Source of the DNA: JAVVEW01 sp032251045
GTDB lineage: Bacteria > Pseudomonadota > Gammaproteobacteria > Methylococcales > Methylomonadaceae
Assembly (NCBI GenBank): GCA_032251045.1
Contig: JAVVEW010000033.1
Coordinates: forward strand, 1 to 27,818
Direction of reading: 5' to 3'
DNA length: 27,818 nt
The position numbers and the translations under genes were made by a program. Under the pieces are notes generated by a model. It was not told where the DNA came from and searched no databases. It worked only from the letters and a program-made list of their open reading frames with translations. Of the stretch, positions 15,006 to 24,439 are shown piece by piece. Each line of letters begins with the position of its first letter. Within the stretch, counting starts at the first letter, position 1.

Positions 15006-16325
15006 TCACTCCTCGATCCTCAGCTTGCTCAATCGGTAACACAAGGAGCGAAACGTGATGCCGAGGGTTTTTGCGGCCTCGGCCTTGTTCCAGCGACACG
15101 CCTCCAATGTGCTGACTAAGGCATTGCGTTCAATGTCGGATAAATAGTTTTCCAAACAAGCTTTCCCGCTCATCGAGGTTTTGCGAGCGGGCTTAGGGCC
15201 TGGCAAGGCTAAATCTTCAGGCGTGATGGTTCGGTCTTCAGATAAGGCAACGGCTCGCTGCAAAATATTTTCCAGTTCACGAACATTGCCGGGAAATGCG
15301 TAGTTTTGCAAGACGGCTTTCGCCGCCGCGGTCAGATGGTAATCGGATGCCAGCTTGGTTAGTAAATGTTCGGCAAGTGGAATGATGTCTTCTACGCGCT
15401 GCCGCAAGGCGGGCATGGTTAAATCGATCACATTGATCCGATAGTATAAATCTTCGCGAAAGCGTCCTTCTGTAACCAGATCAGCCAGATTTTTATGACT
15501 GGCGCTGAGGATGCGCACATTCACCGCTGTTTCTTGAGTTTCACCGATCATGCGCACGTGCTTTTCCTGAATCACACGCAGTAATTTAACCTGTAGCGCT
15601 AACGGTAAATCTCCCACCTCATCCAGAAACAAACTACCGCCTTGTGCGGCTTGAAAAAAACCTTGTTTATCACAGACCGCGCCGGTGAAACTGCCTTTTT
15701 TATGGCCAAAAAATTCGCTTTCCATCAGTTCAATGGGAATAGCGCCACAATTAACCGCGATAAATGGCTTGTTGCTGCGTGGACTTTGTTGATGTATCAG
15801 ACGTGCGACCAGCTCTTTGCCGGAGCCGGATTCACCACAAATAAAGACCGGTGCCTGGCTGCGCGCCAGTTTGGTGATTTTGCTGCGAACGTCGCACATG
15901 ATTTTCGATTCACCCAGCAGAGTGTGTCGAATGTGCCGTTCTTTTTTCGCTGGCAAGGCATCCAGTTGCAAGGCTTGGGCAATAATTTGCCGCAGTCCGT
16001 TAAGGTCAATGGGTTTGCTGATAAAGTCAAATGCCCCGGCTTTCATGGCGCGCACGGCTGATTCTGTATTGCCGTATGCGGTGATAACCGCCACTGGAAT
16101 GCTGGGTTCAACATGCTGTAACCATTCAACCAGCTCCAGGCCATTGCCATCCGGCAGCCTCATATCCGTCAGACATAAACGCGGTTGATGCTGTTGACAT
16201 AGTGCTTTAGCACGTTGCAGGTTTTCAGCCGCCAAAGTCGCAAGCCCCATGCGCGACAGCGTCATGGTCAATAATTCACGAATATCCGGTTCGTCATCGA
16301 CGATTAGAATCAAAGGTTTGCTCAT
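15006..16325 (-). CDS. pilR: Sigma-54-dependent response regulator PilR
   Basis: PilR activates sigma-54 promoters, classically pilA of type IV pili. It has 439 residues. The receiver domain carries D10-D11, phospho-acceptor D54 in LTDMRLPDGNG and a KP pair. The AAA+ domain has Walker A GESGSGKE, the sigma-54 contact loop written GSFTGA (Ser in place of Ala, as I recall in other PilR proteins), and Walker B GGSLFLDEV. A Fis-type helix-turn-helix ends the protein (KAEAAKTLGITFRSLCYRLS). Its ATG overlaps the pilS stop by 4 bases. The gene converges on the di-iron protein gene with a 36-base gap that holds no strong terminator. PilR rather than another NtrC-type regulator is supported by the adjacent PilS-type kinase. 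Confidence 0.92.
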   Translation of the reverse strand: MSKPLILIVDDEPDIRELLTMTLSRMGLATLAAENLQRAKALCQQHQPRLCLTDMRLPDGNGLELVEWLQHVEPSIPVAVITAYGNTESAVRAMKAGAFDFISKPIDLNGLRQIIAQALQLDALPAKKERHIRHTLLGESKIMCDVRSKITKLARSQAPVFICGESGSGKELVARLIHQQSPRSNKPFIAVNCGAIPIELMESEFFGHKKGSFTGAVCDKQGFFQAAQGGSLFLDEVGDLPLALQVKLLRVIQEKHVRMIGETQETAVNVRILSASHKNLADLVTEGRFREDLYYRINVIDLTMPALRQRVEDIIPLAEHLLTKLASDYHLTAAAKAVLQNYAFPGNVRELENILQRAVALSEDRTITPEDLALPGPKPARKTSMSGKACLENYLSDIERNALVSTLEACRWNKAEAAKTLGITFRSLCYRLSKLRIEE

Positions 16326-17953
16326 ATTTCAATACGATAGGAGTTGCCGTCACTAAAGGCCAAACGAAATGTTGTCTGGCTCGTGTCGCTCAGTAGATAA
16401 CTTAGACGAGCCTGATTGAGTTCGGCCAGGGTGCGTGATAAATACAAGCCTAACCCTGTGCCTTGATTGCAGGTGGTGAAGAAAGGCTCAAACAGATGTT
16501 TTTGTGTGGCCAGGGCAATGCCATGGCCTTGATCAATGACATCCAGGTAGGGTTGCTGGTCTTGGGTATGTATGTAAAAAACAATGGGGCCGCGTTCAGG
16601 ATAACCATAACGCAGCGCATTGGTGCAAAGATTATCCAGGATTTGCTGCAAATGACCACTGTCAAAACGAATGTAAACCGACTGTGGACATGACTGCACC
16701 GACAGCTGTGTATCAGTGAGCGCGTTTTCCAGCAGGTAGTTCTGGCAAAATTCAGCAACGAAAGCGTTCAGCTCTAACTTAACTTGTGCCGTAGCACGGC
16801 TTTTCCTGGATAGCTGCAGAATGTCCTCGACAATACGATTCAGTCGTTGACTGTGGTTTTGAATGATACGACATAATTTTTCAGACTCGGAATCGATTGC
16901 GGAGGATTCCTGCAAAAGCTGGGCAGCGTGACTGATAGCGCCTAAGGGATTGCGGATTTCGTGCGCGATGCTGGCACTCATTTGTCCTAAAGAAACCAGT
17001 TTCGATTGTTGTAAGCGTTGGTTATAAAGCGCATTGTCTTCCAGTATCATTAACTGATAATGCCCCTCGGTCGTTTTCAATTCAGAAAAACGCAGTTGTA
17101 TTTCTTCCTGGCTGGCCAAGGTAACCAGCATACAATTCAAACCGGGTTGTATGCGCCAGTTTTGCCAGGCCTCATGCAGGGCCACTTCAAGTTGTTGCAG
17201 TTTTTGCGGTGGGTATGTGATTTTGGTCAAGCGCATGGCCGCCTGGTTAATCTGAACCAGATCGCCGTCCGGCTCAAAAACCATCAAACCAGATTGCAAA
17301 TGCTCAACAATCATCTGGTTCATCTGTTCCAGACGGCGAATGGTATGCTGCTGAGCAACTGCCAAGCGGTGACTTTGCTCGCTGCGCTTGGCCAGCACCA
17401 CGGATAAGAGGGCAATGGCAAAAAAAGCGCCGCCGAGCATACCTGCGTAGGTATAGGCGGTTTGCACAAAACTGTGTGTTAAATGTGCGTAAACTTGTTC
17501 ACTCAAAAGCGCGACGCTGGCAATCGCGGCAAATACCAGAGCACAGCGCCCGCCAATCAACACCCCCCCCGCAGCAATGGACATCGACAGCAAGATGCCA
17601 ACGCCACTGACAACACCGCCACAGGCGTGCATGATCAAAGTGATCAGCACAATATCACTGAAAATCAACCACTGTGCCTGTGTGTTGTATGCCACCAGCG
17701 GCCACTTGACCAAAACTGCCGAGCCCAGCGTCATCAAGGCATAACCGATAGCACTGTATACAAACAAATCACGATCATGGCTGCCCAGTATGGCAGGCCC
17801 GGTGTCGCTGTAAAATAACAGCACAAAGCTGGTTGCCAAGATCAGCCGATACAATAAGAAGATTTTCAGCAACAACCAGGCTAAAGCGATTGGCAGGCTG
17901 TAATCTTTGGAAATAGGGCAGGGGTAAATAAACTCGCTATCCAGACCTTTCAT
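16322..17953 (-). CDS. pilS: Membrane sensor histidine kinase PilS
   Basis: PilS is the partner kinase of PilR. From the ATG at 17953 it has 543 residues; the frame stays open to a TTG at 17989, and neither start has a clear ribosome binding site. About six membrane helices fill residues 20-190, joined by short loops, which is the PilS layout. A PAS-like segment follows (about 215-315). The H-box SIAHEIRNPLGAISHAAQLL contains phospho-acceptor H331. The ATPase domain has the N-box DNLCTNALRYG, DQGHGIA and the G-box QGTGLGLYLSRTLAE. It is divergent from sucC, with about 50 bases shared as promoter region, including an ACAATATTGT palindrome at about 17967-17976. Confidence 0.92.
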   Translation of the reverse strand: MKGLDSEFIYPCPISKDYSLPIALAWLLLKIFLLYRLILATSFVLLFYSDTGPAILGSHDRDLFVYSAIGYALMTLGSAVLVKWPLVAYNTQAQWLIFSDIVLITLIMHACGGVVSGVGILLSMSIAAGGVLIGGRCALVFAAIASVALLSEQVYAHLTHSFVQTAYTYAGMLGGAFFAIALLSVVLAKRSEQSHRLAVAQQHTIRRLEQMNQMIVEHLQSGLMVFEPDGDLVQINQAAMRLTKITYPPQKLQQLEVALHEAWQNWRIQPGLNCMLVTLASQEEIQLRFSELKTTEGHYQLMILEDNALYNQRLQQSKLVSLGQMSASIAHEIRNPLGAISHAAQLLQESSAIDSESEKLCRIIQNHSQRLNRIVEDILQLSRKSRATAQVKLELNAFVAEFCQNYLLENALTDTQLSVQSCPQSVYIRFDSGHLQQILDNLCTNALRYGYPERGPIVFYIHTQDQQPYLDVIDQGHGIALATQKHLFEPFFTTCNQGTGLGLYLSRTLAELNQARLSYLLSDTSQTTFRLAFSDGNSYRIEI

Positions 17954-18005
17954 GACATTGTGGTTTACAATATTGTCAGTTATCAGCAATCACATAAGGT
18001 GACGC

Positions 18006-19169
18006 ATGAATATACATGAATACCAGGCAAAAAACCTGCTCAAGGATTACGATATCAGCGTACCCGAAGGCTGGTTGGCGGAATCGGCTGAACAAGCCAA
18101 AAACATTGCCGAGCGCGAGGGCCGGCCTTTGGTGGTCAAGGCGCAAGTGCATACCGGCGGTCGAGGCAAGGCCGGAGGCGTAAAATTGGTGGGCACCGCT
18201 GAACAGGCGGCTCAGTTCACAGAAGGTTTACTGGGTAGTGTATTAGTCACCCACCAGACCGGCGAGCAAGGGTTACCGGTCAATTCGGTGTATCTGGAAA
18301 GCACCTGCGACATCGCTCATGAATATTATTTAAGCCTGTTGGTGGATCGCGGCCGCGAGCGCATTGTCATCATTGCCTCGGCTGCCGGCGGCATGGATAT
18401 CGAAGCCATCGCCGAAACCCAGCCGGATAAAATCGTCACCGTGCCGATTCATCCGGCCACCGGCCTGCAAGGCCATCATGTCCGCACGCTGCTGGCTGGA
18501 TTGGATTTGCCGATGAGCGAAGGCAAAGCCTGGTTCAAGTTGCTGGACGGCTTGTATCGACTGGTGTGGGACAAGGATGCCAGTCAGGTGGAAATCAACC
18601 CCCTGGTACGCACTGGGCAAGGCGATTGGCTGGCGCTGGATGCGAAAATCAATTTCGATGACAACGCCTTGTACGCGCACCCGGATATCTCGGGGTTACG
18701 GGATTCGAATCAGGAAGATGCCAAGGAAACATTGGCGCGTGAACACGACCTCAACTACATCGCCCTGGATGGCGCCATCGGCTGCATGGTCAACGGCGCC
18801 GGACTGGCCATGGCGACCATGGATCTGGTCAAGCTCAAGGGCGGCTTGCCGGCCAATTTTCTCGATGTCGGCGGTGGCGCTGATAAACAGCGGGTCACCG
18901 AAGCGTTCAAGCTGATTCTGGCTGATCCCAACGTCAAGGCGGTGTTGGTCAATATTTTCGGCGGTATCGTCAAATGCGACATTATCGCTGAAGGCATTCT
19001 GGCGGCCATCGAGGAAGTTCAAGTCAGCGTGCCAGTGGTGGTGCGCCTGGAAGGCACCCATGCCGAACAAGGCAGGAAATTGTTGAACGAATCGGGCTTG
19101 AAGCTGACTGCGGCGGAAAATCTTAGCCAGGCGGCAGAATTGGCGGTAACACAGGCGAGGGCGGCATGA
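18006..19169 (+). CDS. sucC: Succinyl-CoA ligase (ADP-forming) beta subunit
   Basis: SucC, with SucD, interconverts succinyl-CoA and succinate with ATP or GTP formation in the TCA cycle. The protein has 387 residues, as expected, and begins MNIHEYQAKNLLKDY. The ATP-grasp region shows VVKAQVHTGGRGKAGGVKL; further conserved blocks are EINPLV, YIALDGAIGCMVNGAGLAMA, LPANFLDVGGGA and KAVLVNIFGGIVKCD. AAGGTGA at 17996-18002 is a good ribosome binding site. The stop overlaps the sucD start by 4 bases. The related malate-CoA ligase (MtkA) was considered, but the paired alpha subunit reads as SucD. Confidence 0.96.
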   Translation: MNIHEYQAKNLLKDYDISVPEGWLAESAEQAKNIAEREGRPLVVKAQVHTGGRGKAGGVKLVGTAEQAAQFTEGLLGSVLVTHQTGEQGLPVNSVYLESTCDIAHEYYLSLLVDRGRERIVIIASAAGGMDIEAIAETQPDKIVTVPIHPATGLQGHHVRTLLAGLDLPMSEGKAWFKLLDGLYRLVWDKDASQVEINPLVRTGQGDWLALDAKINFDDNALYAHPDISGLRDSNQEDAKETLAREHDLNYIALDGAIGCMVNGAGLAMATMDLVKLKGGLPANFLDVGGGADKQRVTEAFKLILADPNVKAVLVNIFGGIVKCDIIAEGILAAIEEVQVSVPVVVRLEGTHAEQGRKLLNESGLKLTAAENLSQAAELAVTQARAA

Positions 19170-20035
19170 GTATTCTGATCGATCGCAACACCAAAGTCAT
19201 TTGTCAGGGTTTTACCGGCAAGCAAGGCACTTTTCACAGCCAGCAGGCCATTGAATATGGCACGCAACTGGTCGGCGGCGTCACGCCCGGCAAAAGCGGT
19301 GCAACGCATTTGGAGCGCCCGGTGTTCGACACGGTCGCGCAAGCGGTTGCCGCCACCGGCGCCGACGCCAGCATGATTTTTGTACCGCCGCCGTTCGCGG
19401 CCGATGCGATTCTGGAAGCGGCGGAGGCCGGTATCAAACTGATCGTCTGCATCACTGAAGGTATTCCGGTGCTGCATATGCTCAAAGTCAAGGCCGCGCT
19501 GTCCGGTACCGATGCCGTCCTGGTCGGTCCCAATTGCCCCGGCGTGATTACCCCCGGTCAATGCAAAATTGGCATCATGCCCGGCTTTATTCACCAACCC
19601 GGCAAAGTCGGCATTGTGTCGCGCTCGGGCACGTTGACCTATGAAGCGGTCTATCAGACCACGCAAAACGGCTTGGGCCAAAGTACCTGTGTCGGCATCG
19701 GCGGCGATCCGATTCACGGCCTGACGTTCATCGATGTGCTGTCGCGTTTTCAGCAAGACCCGGAAACCGAAGCCATGATCATGGTCGGTGAAATCGGCGG
19801 CAGCGAGGAAGAAGAGGCGGCCGACTTTATCAAAGCAAAGGTCACCAAGCCGGTGGTCGGTTATATCGCCGGGCAAACCGCCCCCGCCGGCAAGCGCATG
19901 GGCCATGCCGGGGCCATTATCACCGGCGGCAAAGGCACCGCAGGCGGCAAAATCGCCGCCCTGAAAGCGGCTGGCGTGGAAATGGTTTCCGCACCCACCG
20001 ACCTCGGCGCGGCCTTGGCCGGGCTGTTGCACTGA
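19166..20035 (+). CDS. sucD: Succinyl-CoA ligase (ADP-forming) alpha subunit
   Basis: SucD binds CoA and carries the phosphorylated histidine. The protein has 289 residues and opens MSILIDRNTKVICQGFTGKQ, very close to the E. coli protein. The CoA-binding glycine motif is followed by VGGVTPGKSG, VGPNCPGVITPG, SRSGTLTYEA, GIGGDPI, GEIGGSEEEEAA and the active-site histidine in MGHAGAII. The 4-base overlap with sucC implies coupled translation and equal stoichiometry. A 337-codon open frame on the opposite strand is a shadow produced by biased codon use. sucA, sucB and other TCA genes are not adjacent. Confidence 0.97.
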   Translation: MSILIDRNTKVICQGFTGKQGTFHSQQAIEYGTQLVGGVTPGKSGATHLERPVFDTVAQAVAATGADASMIFVPPPFAADAILEAAEAGIKLIVCITEGIPVLHMLKVKAALSGTDAVLVGPNCPGVITPGQCKIGIMPGFIHQPGKVGIVSRSGTLTYEAVYQTTQNGLGQSTCVGIGGDPIHGLTFIDVLSRFQQDPETEAMIMVGEIGGSEEEEAADFIKAKVTKPVVGYIAGQTAPAGKRMGHAGAIITGGKGTAGGKIAALKAAGVEMVSAPTDLGAALAGLLH

Positions 20036-20085
20036 TGCGCTTGGCTAACGCTCAGCACATCCTACCGGTTGACATGGCCATTTGA

Positions 20086-20117
20086 TCTCGTTCCCGCGCT
20101 CGCGCGTGGGAATGCAG
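20086..20117. repeat. Dispersed palindromic repeat, GTTCCC...GGGAA type
   Basis: TTCCCGCGC (20091-20099) and GCGTGGGAA (20104-20112) pair as a 9-base stem with one G-T wobble and a TCGC loop, within CTCGTTCCC...GGGAATGCAGG. From memory this resembles a short palindrome scattered through intergenic regions of several gammaproteobacteria. A second copy in this window was not found. It sits in the 165-base gap between sucD and nadE. Confidence 0.55.
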
Positions 20118-20200
20118 GCCTATGTTGACTCCATGTTCAGTTTGGATGCCCATTGAGGACAATGGCAACCAGAAAAAGCCCCCAGATGCCTGTTTAGGAT

Positions 20201-21826
20201 ATGACCCGAAAACCTCTGACCATTGCCTTGGCGCAACTGAATTTTCATGTCGGCGGACTGACTGAAAACACCGATCGCATCCTTGCCGCCGCCAGCCGTG
20301 CGCGCGATGAACTTAAAGCCGATTTAATCGTGTTTCCGGAGCTGGCGCTGACCGGTTATCCGCCGGAAGACTTATTATTTCGGCCCGCGTTTCTGGCCGA
20401 CACAGATAAGCAAATTCAGCGTTTGCTGGAAGCCATTGACGGCATTGCCGTGGTTGTCGGCGCGCCGGAATTCGACCAGGGCCGACTTTACAACAGCGCC
20501 CTGGTGGTCGCCGAGGGCCGGATGATCGCCCGTTATCGAAAACGCCATCTGCCCAATTACGGCGTGTTCGACGAAGCGCGCTATTTCCAGGCGGGTGACA
20601 GCCCGATGGTGTTTGACTGCCAGGGTTACCGGCTGGGGCTGACGGTGTGCGAAGATATCTGGCAGGAAGGTCTGATCGCTGAAATCCAAGGCTTGGGGGC
20701 GGAAATGATTCTGACCCTGAACGCCTCACCGTTTCATGCCGGCAAAATTCATCAGCGTGAACACATTGTTTGCCGTCAGGCCAAAGCTGCCGGCCTGCCG
20801 TTGGTGTATGTCAATCTGATCGGCGGTCAGGATGAACTGGTGTTCGATGGCGCCTCTTTCGTCACCGATGCCCAGGGTGAGGTGGTGTTCCGTGCGCCGG
20901 AATTCGAGGAAAACCTGGCGGCTGTCAGCTTCGACCAAGGCAAGCCGTTAGCGGGTGCGTTGTCGCCTTTATACAGGGAGGTTTCCAGCGAATATCAGGC
21001 GCTGATCCTGGGCATTCGGGATTACGTCAACAAAAACGGCTTCCGGGGCGTGTTGCTGGGCTTGTCCGGCGGCATCGACTCGGCGCTGGTGCTGGCGTTG
21101 GCGGTGGATGCCTTGGGCGCGGATAACGTCCGGGCAGTGCTGATGCCTTCGCGTTACACCAGCGAGATGAGTATTGAAGACGCCAAAGCCCAGGCCGAGG
21201 CCATGGGCGCGGCCTATGACATCATCGGCATCGAGCCTGCGGTCGAAGCGTTTGCCGCCATGCTTAAGCCGGTGTTGGCCGATGCCAAAGGCGGCGTGAC
21301 CTCGGAAAACATTCAGGCCCGCTGTCGGGGTATTATTCTGATGGCGTTGTCCAATCAATGGGGCAAGCTGTTATTGACCACCGGAAATAAAAGTGAAATG
21401 AGCGTCGGTTATGCCACCCTGTATGGCGATATGGCCGGCGGTTTCGCACCGATCAAGGATGTGCCTAAGCTTCTGGTTTACCAACTGGCACGCTACCGCA
21501 ACGGTTTGAGTTCGGTGATTCCGGAGCGGGTACTGACTCGACCGCCCACCGCCGAACTGGCGCCTGATCAATTCGACCAGGACAGTCTGCCGCCTTACGA
21601 AATTCTCGATCCGATTCTGGAGCGTTATGTCGAGCGCGATCAATCGGCCGAAGAAATCATCGCCCAAGGCTTTGCTGCCGATGTGGTGCGCCGGGTCATT
21701 ACTCTGGTTGACCGCAACGAATACAAACGCCGACAATCGCCGCCCTGCATCCGCATTACCGAGCGCGCCTTTGGCCGTGACCGGCGTTATCCTATTACCT
21801 CCGGCTATCGGGATGAAACATGCTGA
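20201..21826 (+). CDS. nadE: Glutamine-dependent NAD+ synthetase
   Basis: NadE amidates nicotinic acid adenine dinucleotide to NAD+, the last step of NAD synthesis. This is the two-domain form (541 residues). The nitrilase-like glutaminase domain has the Glu-Lys-Cys triad: E47 in FPELALTGYPPEDLL, K114 in YRKRHLPNYGVFDE, and C150 in LTVCEDIW. The synthetase domain has the ATP pyrophosphatase P-loop SGGIDS at residues 289-294 and TGNKSEMSVGYATLYGDMAG. AGGA four bases before the ATG is the ribosome binding site. The last codons overlap the start of the next gene by 7 bases. The 165-base gap upstream contains the palindromic repeat and no recognisable strong promoter. Confidence 0.97.
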   Translation: MTRKPLTIALAQLNFHVGGLTENTDRILAAASRARDELKADLIVFPELALTGYPPEDLLFRPAFLADTDKQIQRLLEAIDGIAVVVGAPEFDQGRLYNSALVVAEGRMIARYRKRHLPNYGVFDEARYFQAGDSPMVFDCQGYRLGLTVCEDIWQEGLIAEIQGLGAEMILTLNASPFHAGKIHQREHIVCRQAKAAGLPLVYVNLIGGQDELVFDGASFVTDAQGEVVFRAPEFEENLAAVSFDQGKPLAGALSPLYREVSSEYQALILGIRDYVNKNGFRGVLLGLSGGIDSALVLALAVDALGADNVRAVLMPSRYTSEMSIEDAKAQAEAMGAAYDIIGIEPAVEAFAAMLKPVLADAKGGVTSENIQARCRGIILMALSNQWGKLLLTTGNKSEMSVGYATLYGDMAGGFAPIKDVPKLLVYQLARYRNGLSSVIPERVLTRPPTAELAPDQFDQDSLPPYEILDPILERYVERDQSAEEIIAQGFAADVVRRVITLVDRNEYKRRQSPPCIRITERAFGRDRRYPITSGYRDETC

Positions 21827-22347
21827 AACGCCACAGCCTACAATGCTTGTTAGTGGCCTGGTGGGTATTGCATATACCCCTGGGCCTGGCTCAAACACGC
21901 GACCTTGCCGTGGAAGCGCTGGTATTTGCGCAAGACACGCCCACTTCAGAGCAATTCTCTCTGGCAGCTACGCGCATACAATGGCCGGAATACTGGCTAG
22001 ATAGTAGTGATTTCGCGCCGATGCTGATAGCCGAACAAGTCTTGACCTCGATAAAACCGCGCCTGGATGCAACTGGCCATTACCCTTGGCTGGGACAGTG
22101 GAGTTTTCGGCAAAGCATTGACGCACAGCAAACTGGTGAGGCCGTGCGCCTGGTGGGTATTAAATCGATCGATGGCTTTATCCAACTCAAGCGCGGCGAT
22201 TACCTGGAAGTCGAGGTCGATGTCGAATACCAGCCCGATGCCACGCAACCGCGTTATCGCATTCAGGAAACCCGGCAGCTTAAATTCAATCAGTTACATT
22301 ATTTCGATCATCCTAAGTTTGGCATTTTGCTCACGATTCAACCCTGA
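21820..22347 (+). CDS. CsiV-family periplasmic protein
   Basis: The 175-residue protein has a signal peptide at about residues 1-25 (hydrophobic LLVAWWVLHIPLGLA, likely cut before QTRD), so it should be exported. YLEVEVDVEYQP, then RYRIQETRQLKF and YFDHPKFGILLTI near the end are the features I associate with the CsiV family, named after a peptidoglycan-binding virulence-linked protein of Pseudomonas. Its role here is not known. The ATG overlaps the nadE stop by 7 bases, so translation is probably coupled. No membrane anchor or lipobox is present. The family call rests mainly on the C-terminal motif and is moderately sure. Confidence 0.75.
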   Translation: MLKRHSLQCLLVAWWVLHIPLGLAQTRDLAVEALVFAQDTPTSEQFSLAATRIQWPEYWLDSSDFAPMLIAEQVLTSIKPRLDATGHYPWLGQWSFRQSIDAQQTGEAVRLVGIKSIDGFIQLKRGDYLEVEVDVEYQPDATQPRYRIQETRQLKFNQLHYFDHPKFGILLTIQP

Positions 22348-22408
22348 AGCACCTGAACCTTGGTCGCTCTGTGTCATAATAGCCTGTTTATTTTTCTAAG
22401 TTTCAACC

Positions 22409-24430
22409 ATGTCTGAACGTCGCTTACTGGTCACCAGTGCCTTACCTTACGCCAACGGCCCGATTCACATTGGCCATATGGTGGAATATATTCAAACCGA
22501 CATCTGGGTCAGATTTCAGAAAATGCTCGGCCATGACTGCTACTATGTCTGTGCCGATGACACCCACGGTACACCCATTATGTTGCGCGCCGACAGTGAA
22601 GGTATTACGCCCGAAATGTTGATCGACAAGATTCATGGTGAGCATCTGTCTGATTTCACGGCATTCGGCGTGAAATTTGATTGCTTTCACAGCACCCATT
22701 CACCAGAAAATCAGGCCTTGGCCGAGTCTATTTATCGAACGCTCAATGCCAAAGGCCACATTCAGTCGCGTACCATCACCCAGGCGTTTGATCCGGTCAA
22801 AAACATGTTTCTGCCTGATCGGTTTATCAAAGGCGACTGTCCAAAATGCGGCGCAGCTGATCAGTACGGCGACAATTGCGAACAATGCGGCGCCACTTAC
22901 AGCCCTACAGATTTGCGCAATGCCGTGTCAGCTATATCCGGCGCTCAACCTATTGCCAAAGATTCCGAGCACTATTTTTTCCGCTTACAGGATTTTGCTG
23001 ACTTTCTGGAAGCGTGGATTAAACAAGGGCATCTTCAATCGGAAGTAGCCAATAAAATGCAGGAATGGCTCAGTGGCGAGCTTAAAGATTGGGATATTTC
23101 CCGCGACGCCCCTTATTTTGGCTTTGAAATACCCGATGCGCCGGGCAAATATTTTTATGTCTGGTTAGATGCGCCAATTGGTTACATGGCCAGTTGCAAA
23201 GCCTTGTGCCAACGCGATAATCTGGATTTTAACGCCTTCTGGCAAGAAAACAGCAACACCGAGTTGTATCATTTTATTGGTAAGGACATTGTTTATTTTC
23301 ATGCCCTGTTTTGGCCGGCGATGCTGAAAGGCGCGGGGCTGCGCACGCCAACCCAGATTTTCGCACACGGTTTTTTAACCGTGAACGGAGAAAAAATGTC
23401 CAAATCGCGCGGCACTTTTATCAAAGCGCGTACTTTTCTGGAACATCTGAACCCTGAGTGTCTGCGCTATTATTTTGCCGCCAAACTCGGCGCGGGTGTT
23501 GACGACATCGATTTGAATTTTGATGACTTCAGTCAACGGGTCAATGCCGACTTAGTAGGGAAAGTGGTCAATATTGCCAGCCGTTGTGCCGGTTTTGTGC
23601 ATAAGTTTGGTGCTGGCAAATTGTCAGAACAATGTCAGCGTCCGGATTTATGGCAACAGTATCTTGAGGCCGGACCCCGTATCGCCGACAGTTACGATAC
23701 TCGGCAATATGGTAAGGCCATGCGCGAAATCATGGCGCTGGCAGACCTTGCCAACAGTTATATCGATGAACAAAAACCTTGGCTGATGGCCAAACAAGAG
23801 GGCAGGGCGGAGGCTTTGGTTGAAGTTTGCTCAATGGCATTGAATTTGTTCCGATTATTAGTGGCCTATCTTAAGCCGGTGTTGCCAAAACTGGCGGCAG
23901 AAGCGGAACAGTTTCTGAATGCCCCACTGGCGCTTTGGCCGGATGAAACCTTGACACCCTTGACAGGGCATGTCATCAATACCTACCAACCGCTGATGAC
24001 CCGGGTGGAGCCGCAAAAAATCGCCGCCATGATCGAGGCCTCCAAAGAGCAACAAGCCGCGCTCCCTGAGGCCGCACAAAAAAGCTCGATAGCACCGATC
24101 AAGCCACCGATTGATTTTGCCGATTTTGCCAAGCTGGATTTACGCATTGCCCGCATCGAGCACGCTGAAGCCGTGCCTGGCGCCGATAAATTATTGCGTT
24201 TAACAGTGACTTTCGGTGACCTGCAACGCACCATTTTGGCCGGTATCAAAACCGCCTATGCACCGGAAACGCTGGTCGGCAAGCACGTTGTCGTTGTGGC
24301 TAATCTGAAACCGAAGAAAATGCGTTTTGGGGTATCGGAAGGTATGGTGCTGGCAGCCGGCCCCGGCGGGGCTGATATCTGGTTGGTCAGCCCCGATCAA
24401 GGTGCCGAAGTCGGCATGTCCGTTCAATAG
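22409..24430 (+). CDS. metG: Methionyl-tRNA synthetase
   Basis: MetG charges tRNA(Met). The 673-residue length matches the long dimeric form. The class I signatures are HIGH at residues 20-23 (ANGPIHIGHM) and KMSKS at 329-333. A zinc knuckle in the connective peptide has C144, C147, C157 and C160 (CPKCG and CEQCG). The C-terminal 110 residues form the tRNA-binding OB-fold (DFAKLDLRIARIEHAEAVPG, later NLKPKKMRFGVSEGMVLAA). An extended -10 candidate TGTCATAAT at about 22372-22380 lies just upstream, with only a weak -35. The HIT gene follows after 9 bases and is probably co-transcribed. Confidence 0.97.
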   Translation: MSERRLLVTSALPYANGPIHIGHMVEYIQTDIWVRFQKMLGHDCYYVCADDTHGTPIMLRADSEGITPEMLIDKIHGEHLSDFTAFGVKFDCFHSTHSPENQALAESIYRTLNAKGHIQSRTITQAFDPVKNMFLPDRFIKGDCPKCGAADQYGDNCEQCGATYSPTDLRNAVSAISGAQPIAKDSEHYFFRLQDFADFLEAWIKQGHLQSEVANKMQEWLSGELKDWDISRDAPYFGFEIPDAPGKYFYVWLDAPIGYMASCKALCQRDNLDFNAFWQENSNTELYHFIGKDIVYFHALFWPAMLKGAGLRTPTQIFAHGFLTVNGEKMSKSRGTFIKARTFLEHLNPECLRYYFAAKLGAGVDDIDLNFDDFSQRVNADLVGKVVNIASRCAGFVHKFGAGKLSEQCQRPDLWQQYLEAGPRIADSYDTRQYGKAMREIMALADLANSYIDEQKPWLMAKQEGRAEALVEVCSMALNLFRLLVAYLKPVLPKLAAEAEQFLNAPLALWPDETLTPLTGHVINTYQPLMTRVEPQKIAAMIEASKEQQAALPEAAQKSSIAPIKPPIDFADFAKLDLRIARIEHAEAVPGADKLLRLTVTFGDLQRTILAGIKTAYAPETLVGKHVVVVANLKPKKMRFGVSEGMVLAAGPGGADIWLVSPDQGAEVGMSVQ

Positions 24431-24439
24431 GAGGCAAAC

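Noticed and set aside
19019..20032. A 337-codon open frame on the minus strand opposite sucD
   Set aside because: It lies across the well-supported sucD gene, its product is a low-quality Gly/His/Asp-rich sequence without any family motif, and it has no ribosome binding site. It is a codon-bias shadow.
18006..20035. sucC-sucD as malate-CoA ligase genes (mtkA-mtkB) of a serine-cycle methylotroph
   Set aside because: The alpha subunit follows E. coli SucD closely throughout (ICQGFTGKQGTFHS, VGPNCPGVITPG), and no serine-cycle genes are adjacent.
20069..20074. TTGACA as the -35 box of a nadE promoter
   Set aside because: No acceptable -10 hexamer lies 15-19 bases downstream; that stretch runs into the GTTCCC palindrome.
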